A stretch of 50,049 nucleotides of DNA from an uncultured Sphingomonadaceae bacterium. Its GTDB lineage: Bacteria > Pseudomonadota > Alphaproteobacteria > Sphingomonadales > Sphingomonadaceae. Made by a program: the position numbers and the translations under genes. The notes under the pieces were generated by a model. The model saw only the letters and a program-made list of their open reading frames with translations, had not been told where the DNA came from and ran no database searches. The stretch covers positions 1 through 50,049 of the forward strand of contig CALMVA010000078.1 of NCBI GenBank assembly GCA_937873035.1, written 5' to 3'. Below, in pieces: positions 45,422 through 50,049 of this stretch; positions within the stretch are counted from its first letter, which is position 1; every line of letters begins with the position of its first letter.

Positions 45422-46945
45422 ATGACCGTCACCATCCGCGAATCCGACATCATCGACAGCGTTGCCGACGCGCTTCAATATATCAGCTACTTCCACCCGA
45501 TGGATTATATCCGCGCGCTGGGGGAAGCTTATAAGAAGGAGCAGGGGCCTGCCGCGCGCGATGCGATTGCGCAGATTCTCACCAACAGCCGGATGTGCGC
45601 GGAAGGCCATCGCCCGATCTGTCAGGATACCGGCATCGTCACCATCATCGTCAAATGGGGCCAGCAGTGCGTGCTCGACTCTGCACGCCCGCTTCAGGAA
45701 GTGATCGACGAGGGCGTGCGCCGCGCCTATCTCCACCCGGAGAACAAGCTGCGCGCTTCTATCCTTGCCGATCCCGCCTTCACGCGCGTCAACACCAAGG
45801 ACAATACGCCCTCGGTCGTCCATCTTGAAATGGTGCCCGGTGACAAGGTGACGTTTGACGTGGCGGCCAAGGGGGGCGGGTCTGAAAACAAGACCAAGTT
45901 CAAGATGATGAACCCCGGCGATTCCATTGTTGATTGGGTGCTGGAAATGGTGCCGCAAATGGGCGCTGGCTGGTGCCCGCCGGGGATGCTGGGCATCGGC
46001 ATTGGCGGCACGGCAGAAAAGGCGATGGTGCTGGCCAAGGAAAGCCTGATGGGCAGCATCGACATGGCCGAACTGAAGGCGCGCGGGCCGCAGAACGACA
46101 TTGAGCGGCTGCGCATCGAGATTTTTGACAAGGTCAACGCACTCGGCATCGGCGCACAGGGCCTTGGCGGTCTGGCGACCATCCTTGATGTGAAGATCAT
46201 GGATTACCCCACGCACGCGGCCTCCAAGCCGGTGGCGATGATCCCCAATTGCGCCGCCACGCGCCACGCGCACTTCACGCTGGATGGCTCTGGCCCGAAA
46301 TATCTCGAAACGCCCAATCTTGATGATTGGCCCAAGGTGGAATGGGCACCTGACAGTGCGGCCAAGCGCGTTGATCTGGATGCGCTTACGCCCGCCGATG
46401 TGCAGGGCTGGAAGGCGGGCGACCGTCTGCTGCTCAACGGCAAGATGCTCACGGGGCGCGATGCCGCGCACAAACGCATCAAGGATATGCTCGCCAAGGG
46501 CGAAGAACTTCCCGTCAGCTTCAAGGGGCGGATGATCTATTATGTCGGCCCGGTTGATCCGGTGGGCGAAGAAATCGTCGGCCCGGCAGGCCCGACGACC
46601 GCGACCCGCATGGACAGCTTCATGGACATGATGCTGGAACAGGGCCTGCTTGGCTGCGTCGGCAAGGCAGAGCGCGGGGCGGCCGCCACGCAGGCAATCG
46701 CCAAGCACAAATCGGCCTATCTCATGGCCGTTGGCGGTGCTGCCTATCTCGTTGCCCGTGCGATCAAGGACAGCAAGGTCGTCGGCTTTGAAGACCTTGG
46801 CATGGAAGCGATCTACGAGTTTGAAGTGAAGGACTTCCCCGTGACTGTCGCCGTCGACAGCAGCGGCGAGAATGTTCACACCACGGCACCGCTCATCTGG
46901 AAAAAGAAGATCGCGGACGAAGGGTTGCTTGAACCGGCGGGATAA
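45422..46945 (+). CDS. Class I fumarate hydratase (iron-sulfur)
   Basis: Converts fumarate to malate in the TCA cycle using a [4Fe-4S] cluster, and is oxygen-sensitive in known members. ATG at 45422, nine bases after AGGA, gives 507 residues. Visible motifs: HRPICQDTG with C67, GIGGTAEKAMVLAKESL, QGLGGLATILDVKI and MIPNCAATRHAHF in the alpha part. GPTTATRMDSFMDMMLEQG and GKAERGAAA lie in the C-terminal swivel part. It is a single-chain form like E. coli FumA, not the two-subunit form. It stands where sdhB might be expected. Confidence 0.95.
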   Translation: MTVTIRESDIIDSVADALQYISYFHPMDYIRALGEAYKKEQGPAARDAIAQILTNSRMCAEGHRPICQDTGIVTIIVKWGQQCVLDSARPLQEVIDEGVRRAYLHPENKLRASILADPAFTRVNTKDNTPSVVHLEMVPGDKVTFDVAAKGGGSENKTKFKMMNPGDSIVDWVLEMVPQMGAGWCPPGMLGIGIGGTAEKAMVLAKESLMGSIDMAELKARGPQNDIERLRIEIFDKVNALGIGAQGLGGLATILDVKIMDYPTHAASKPVAMIPNCAATRHAHFTLDGSGPKYLETPNLDDWPKVEWAPDSAAKRVDLDALTPADVQGWKAGDRLLLNGKMLTGRDAAHKRIKDMLAKGEELPVSFKGRMIYYVGPVDPVGEEIVGPAGPTTATRMDSFMDMMLEQGLLGCVGKAERGAAATQAIAKHKSAYLMAVGGAAYLVARAIKDSKVVGFEDLGMEAIYEFEVKDFPVTVAVDSSGENVHTTAPLIWKKKIADEGLLEPAG

Positions 46946-46977
46946 ACCACCGGCAATCAAAAGGGGAGGAGAGCCAA

Positions 46978-47895
46978 ATGCCTGACATCATATTGCACCA
47001 TTATGAGGCGTCGCCTTTTGCTGAACTCGCGCGTGTCGCGCTCGGCATGAAGAAGTTGCGGTGGCGCTCGGTCATCATCCCCAACATGATGCCCAAGCCC
47101 GATCTGGTTGAATTGACCGGGGGCTATGCCCGCACGCCCGTTCTCCAGATCGATGCCGAAATCTACTGCGATACCGCGGCCATTCTCGGCGCACTGGAGG
47201 CGTTTCAGCCAAATCCCAGCTTTTACCCGGCACCGCTTGGCAGCCTGCACCGCATGATCGCGGGCTGGACTGGTTCGGGGCAATTTGCAGCCCATGTTGG
47301 CGCGGCAATGCGGAACGTGCCGCCCGACATTCTTGGGCCGGGCTTTGCCGCAGATCGCAAGCGCCGATTTGTTGGCTTTGATTTTGATATGATGCCCGTA
47401 GTGGCACCGCACCTGGAAACCCAGGTGATCGCCGCCGCCGATTGGCTTGAAGACGTGCTTTCAGACGGCCGCAGCTTCATCGGTGGGGACCTGCCGGGGC
47501 ATGGCGATCTGGGTCTCTACATGAACCTCTGGTTCCTTAGTGCCCTGCCGTTCGCACAGGCATTTGCAGAGAGCGTCTTCTCGCGCGCGAAGCTCTTGGC
47601 ATGGTTCAACCGGATTCGAGATATTGGCCATGGTGATGTCGTGAACTCGACCAGCGAAGAAGCGATAGCGATTGCGGCTGCAGCGGCTCCGGTCGATCTC
47701 GCTGGTCCGGTCGAAGCCGGACAGTCTGTTGGCCAAATGGTTATGATCCGAACAGAGCAGTCTGGCGATGAGCCGGTTTCCGGCAAATTGCTCCGCTGTG
47801 GCACGGGCGGCATCACCATTCGTCGTGAAAGCGGTCGGGCAGGGCAGGTGAACGTCCATTTCCCCCGCATCGGGCAAATTGTGCTGCCGGGCTGA
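46978..47895 (+). CDS. Glutathione S-transferase-like protein with C-terminal extension
   Basis: A 305-residue protein. Residues 1-80 have the thioredoxin-like GST N-domain (ILHHYEASPFAELARVALGMKKL; ARTPVLQIDAEIYCDTAAIL with the glutathione-binding Asp-Thr). Residues 90-215 are the helical C-domain (GDLPGHGDLGLYMNLWFL has the conserved Asp). The last 80 or so residues are an extra domain, with an Ala-rich link then beta-rich sequence (VMIRTEQSGDEPVSGKLL, GITIRRESGRAGQVNVHFPRIG), beyond the usual GST length. GGGGAGGAG precedes the ATG. It follows fumarase by 32 bases. Substrate unknown. Confidence 0.88.
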   Translation: MPDIILHHYEASPFAELARVALGMKKLRWRSVIIPNMMPKPDLVELTGGYARTPVLQIDAEIYCDTAAILGALEAFQPNPSFYPAPLGSLHRMIAGWTGSGQFAAHVGAAMRNVPPDILGPGFAADRKRRFVGFDFDMMPVVAPHLETQVIAAADWLEDVLSDGRSFIGGDLPGHGDLGLYMNLWFLSALPFAQAFAESVFSRAKLLAWFNRIRDIGHGDVVNSTSEEAIAIAAAAAPVDLAGPVEAGQSVGQMVMIRTEQSGDEPVSGKLLRCGTGGITIRRESGRAGQVNVHFPRIGQIVLPG

Positions 47896-47907
47896 TCGTT
47901 TGCTTCG

Positions 47908-48801
47908 GTGATCTGGCTCCCTGCCACTTTTCTTGCCGCGCTTTTCCAGTCGTGGCGGACGGCGGTGCAGCAGCGCGTGCGGGCAACGCTGTCGCTCAAT
48001 GCGGCGGGGCTGGTGCGCTATCTTTATGGGCTTCCCATCGGGATCGCGCTGCTGGGCGGCTATATGGGCGCAACCGGAAAGGCTCTGCCTGATATGGGTC
48101 CAGCCTTTCTCCCCTATGCGCTGGCGGCGGGCTTTGCGCAGATCATCGGCACCAATTTGCTGCTGATGGCCTTTGGCTATCGCAACTATGTGGCGGGCAC
48201 CGCCTTTGCCAAAACCGAGGCGCTGCAAGGTGCAATCCTTGCCATGGTGATGCTTGGTGAGCATCTGAGCCTTGTCACATGGGCAGGCATTGCGATTGGC
48301 GTGGCGGGTGTGATGGTTGTTTCAGCTGGTGGCGCGCGGCTGCGGGCGGCTGATCTTGTTCAGCCCGCCGCCTTGTGCGGGCTGGGGGCGGGGCTTGGCT
48401 TTACGCTCACCTCGATTTTCGTGAAATCGGCGACCTTCGACATCGCGAGCCAAGACAAGGTGCTCGCCGCCCTTGTCGCGCTGGTTGCGGTGCAGGCGGG
48501 GCAGGCGCTGATGCAGGGCAGCTATGTTGTGCTGCGGGAGCCGCAAGAGTTGCCCAAGGTGTTCGCCACCTGGCGCACATCGGGGCAGGTGGGGCTGCTG
48601 GCGGCACTTGGTTCTGCCTGCTGGTTTACGGGATTTGCAACCGCGCCCGTCGCGCTGGTGCGCGCGGTGGGGCAGGTGGAGGTTATCTTCACCTTCGGGT
48701 TCAGTCGCTTATATCTCAAGGAGCGCCTGCACCGTCATGACGTCATCGGCCTTGTCCTTATCGGCATCGGCGTTGCAACCGCGCTTGCAGGCGGGGGGTG
48801 A
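47908..48801 (+). CDS. EamA/DMT family transporter
   Basis: A 297-residue inner-membrane protein with about ten membrane segments in two homologous EamA halves. AFAKTEALQGAILAMVMLGEHLS ends the first half and RAVGQVEVIFTFGFSRLYLKERL the second; these are the paired EamA signatures with the conserved Glu. It probably exports a small metabolite or amino acid, but the substrate cannot be read from sequence. The start is GTG at 47908, 12 bases after the GST-like stop, without a strong ribosome binding site. It is likely co-transcribed with the gene before it. Confidence 0.92.
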   Translation: MIWLPATFLAALFQSWRTAVQQRVRATLSLNAAGLVRYLYGLPIGIALLGGYMGATGKALPDMGPAFLPYALAAGFAQIIGTNLLLMAFGYRNYVAGTAFAKTEALQGAILAMVMLGEHLSLVTWAGIAIGVAGVMVVSAGGARLRAADLVQPAALCGLGAGLGFTLTSIFVKSATFDIASQDKVLAALVALVAVQAGQALMQGSYVVLREPQELPKVFATWRTSGQVGLLAALGSACWFTGFATAPVALVRAVGQVEVIFTFGFSRLYLKERLHRHDVIGLVLIGIGVATALAGGG

Positions 48802-48884
48802 ACCATCGGGAAACCACGTGCTGCAACCAATTGGCAAGGCGAATTGTATGAAGGCGACATCGTGACAGGGGGCACGGTGGGGAA

Positions 48885-49292
48885 ATGCAGGACGGCACGA
48901 CGTCAAAGCGCGTCAAGACGCAGACGCGCATCCTTCATTATGAAAAGGAGTTGAAGGCGCTGTTGCGCGCGCAGCTTGAAAAGGTCGAGCCGGGGCTTGT
49001 CGCCGATGATGGCGGACGTGAGCGGGAGGTTGCAAGCGGCCGGATCGACATCACCGCGCGCGATGCCGATGGCAATTTTGTGGTCATCGAACTGAAAGTG
49101 GGGCCATGCCCCACGGGCGCGCTGGAGCAGGTGCTGGGCTATTCAAGCGATCTGGAGGAGGAAACGGGTCTCAGATGCCGCGCGGTTCTGGTGGCGTCAG
49201 AATTTTCGCAGCGTCAGCGCGCTGCCGCCAAGCGCGCCCGCGATGTTCATCTTGTCACCTATCAGGTTGAACGGATGGACTTTGGCGGGTGA
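48885..49292 (+). CDS. NucS/DUF91-like nuclease domain protein
   Basis: A 135-residue protein that resembles only the C-terminal catalytic domain of endonuclease NucS. It has EKELKALLRAQLEKVEPGL, then SGRIDITARDADGNFVVIELKVG with the PD-(D/E)xK metal residues (Asp in RIDI, E-L-K) and GALEQVLGYSSDLEEETG. The N-terminal NucS dimerisation and DNA-binding domain is absent, so it is about half the NucS length. ATG at 48885 follows GGTGGGG. Possible role in mismatch repair or DNA processing; unproven. It lies alone between a transporter and the YdcH-like gene. Confidence 0.8.
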   Translation: MQDGTTSKRVKTQTRILHYEKELKALLRAQLEKVEPGLVADDGGREREVASGRIDITARDADGNFVVIELKVGPCPTGALEQVLGYSSDLEEETGLRCRAVLVASEFSQRQRAAAKRARDVHLVTYQVERMDFGG

Positions 49293-49491
49293 AGTGATGT
49301 TGCAATCCAGATCGAATCGGTCTAATTCAATTTTCGCGGGCCGGGCCCCTCTGGCGATTGCTTTTTTGCAATCGTGATGTCGGACCGCATCGGGTAACTC
49401 CGGTGCGATTTGGACAGAGGCAGAACGCCGCATTTCCCAACGCTCGGACGCACCCGATTGAGCAACCTGATTGTTCAATGGAGTGGCGACG
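49293..49491 (+). promoter_or_regulatory. Structured leader region before the YdcH-like gene
   Basis: About 200 bases without a gene but with several stems. CGATTGC/GCAATCG forms around six T (49355-49374), and CGCATCGG/CCGGTGCG with one wobble (49386-49407). A longer-range ATCGGGT (49389-49395) with ACCCGAT (49452-49458) would exclude the second. Promoter elements are not clear. Confidence 0.35.
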
Positions 49492-49674
49492 ATGAGTTCG
49501 ACGTTTTTCAAATTGCTGTTGAAACACCAGCGCCTTGATGAGGCTCTGCATCTGGAGCGGCACCGGCGTTGGCCGGATGTGTTTCGCATCCAGAAACTCT
49601 CCAGAATGAAGCAGGCGGTAAAGTCCCGCCTCAACAGCCTTTCGGCAGGCGCCACACGCAGCGTGGCGGCCTGA
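49492..49674 (+). CDS. YdcH/DUF465-like small protein
   Basis: A 60-residue basic helical protein. FKLLLKHQRLDEALHLERHRRWPDVFRIQKLSRMK aligns with the DUF465/YdcH pattern: His-x-x-Leu-Asp near residues 10-14, then a second helix rich in Lys/Arg. Function of this family is unknown. ATG at 49492 follows GGAG at about eight bases. A long hairpin follows the stop, before the TerC-family gene, so the two could be separate or co-transcribed. Confidence 0.75.
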   Translation: MSSTFFKLLLKHQRLDEALHLERHRRWPDVFRIQKLSRMKQAVKSRLNSLSAGATRSVAA

Positions 49675-49678
49675 TCCG

Positions 49679-49732
49679 GTCGGCTGGCGGCAGGCCGCAC
49701 CCCTCCCCCTCAACTGGCCGCCGCCAGCCGAC
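49679..49732 (+). promoter_or_regulatory. Long hairpin between the YdcH-like and TerC-family genes
   Basis: GTCGGCTGGCGGC (49679-49691) pairs perfectly with GCCGCCAGCCGAC (49720-49732), and GGCC repeats inside can add four pairs after one bulge. The loop is C-rich. There is no T run, so it may be an mRNA-stability or attenuator structure. It ends 38 bases before the TerC-family ATG. Confidence 0.6.
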
Positions 49733-49770
49733 AACCCGGCTTCAATCTGGAAATCTAAAAGGACATTCCA

Positions 49771-50049
49771 ATGGAATTTCTGATGATCGACTGGCTGGGA
49801 ACGCCAGTCTGGTTCTGGCTGGCCTTTGTTGGCCTCGTTGCCGCCTTGACGGCGTTTGACCTCGGTGTCCTCCACAAAGAAGACCGCGAGATGGGCATTG
49901 GTGAAAGCCTCAAGCTCTCGGCTTTCTATATCGGTATCGCCATGGTGTTCGGCGCATGGATATGGGTGGAAAAGGGTGCCGATCTCGGCATGAGATATTA
50001 TACCGGCTTCTTCATCGAAAAGGCGCTGTCGATCGACAATGTCTTCGTC
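49771..50049 (+). CDS. TerC-family integral membrane protein, N-terminal part
   Basis: Ninety-three codons are visible before the window ends. The N-terminus (WLGTPVWFWLAFVGLVAALTAFDLGVLHKEDREM), then ESLKLSAFYIGIAMVFGAWIW and GFFIEKALSIDNVFV, match the TerC/Alx family, including the conserved Asp in FDLG and the E-K-x-L-S-x-D-N motif. Alx-type members export manganese; others are linked to tellurite resistance. AAAAGGA lies eight bases before the ATG. The protein continues beyond the window. Confidence 0.93.
   Translation, partial: MEFLMIDWLGTPVWFWLAFVGLVAALTAFDLGVLHKEDREMGIGESLKLSAFYIGIAMVFGAWIWVEKGADLGMRYYTGFFIEKALSIDNVFV

Noticed and set aside
45116..46960. Long minus-strand open frame opposite fumarase and into the repeat gap
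   Set aside because: Same shadow effect over fumarase. The gap part was considered separately as a possible remnant.
49293..49491. yybP-ykoY manganese riboswitch upstream of the TerC-family gene
   Set aside because: Position would fit, but I cannot find the conserved motif and the YdcH-like gene lies between.
1..50049. tRNA, rRNA, prophage or insertion-sequence genes
   Set aside because: I scanned the gaps for tRNA T-loop signatures and for transposase or phage-type proteins and saw none that hold up; a covariance-model scan would be decisive for tRNAs.

Overview
The window is GC-rich chromosomal DNA from an alphaproteobacterium, most likely a sphingomonad (order Sphingomonadales). This is inferred from gene order and family types: a nuo operon running directly into birA, coaX, RNase J and a DUF1467 gene; a ppiD-trpE-(x)-trpGDC-moaC-moeA-lexA string; an alphaproteobacterial LexA box (GTTC-N7-GTTC); and an alphaproteobacterial-type glutamate-cysteine ligase. 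It looks like core genome. I see no prophage, insertion sequence, CRISPR array, rRNA or tRNA.

Layout. 1-10332: the end of nuoF, then nuoG-H-I-J-K-L-M-N (complex I), with three palindromic repeats inserted between operon genes. 10338-13748: birA, coaX, RNase J and a DUF1467 membrane protein. 13749-19225: a TipN-like polar coiled-coil protein on the minus strand, divergent from three plus-strand genes. These encode an Hpt-like protein, a membrane protein resembling a cytidylyltransferase/CDP-alcohol transferase fusion, and a sensor-kinase-like protein. Each of the three has a recognisable fold but lacks the residues that normally do its chemistry. 19324-22068: gltX-gltA on the minus strand. 22094-24274: comEC on the plus strand. 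24238-33758: a minus-strand block transcribed as ppiD, trpE, alpha/beta hydrolase, trpG, trpD, trpC, moaC, moeA, lexA. 33890-36849: tpiA, secG and pyrG, with a near-perfect hairpin before pyrG. 36953-41358: gshA, prmA, a small unknown gene, a MarR-type regulator and a short-chain dehydrogenase. 41464-44875: sdhC-D-A and a periplasmic protein, without sdhB. 44876-45421: a repeat-rich non-coding gap. 45422 to the end: class I fumarase, a GST-like protein, an EamA transporter, a NucS-like nuclease domain protein, a YdcH-like small protein and the start of a TerC-family gene.

Functionally much of the window is central energy metabolism: complex I, succinate dehydrogenase, fumarase, citrate synthase and triose-phosphate isomerase. 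The rest is mostly cofactor and amino-acid synthesis (biotin ligation, CoA, tryptophan, molybdopterin, glutathione), RNA turnover and the SOS regulator. Two families of dispersed palindromic repeats (REP-like) occupy many of the intergenic gaps. The best candidate for something undescribed is the 16160-19225 cassette of degenerate signalling and lipid-enzyme domains beside the TipN-like gene.
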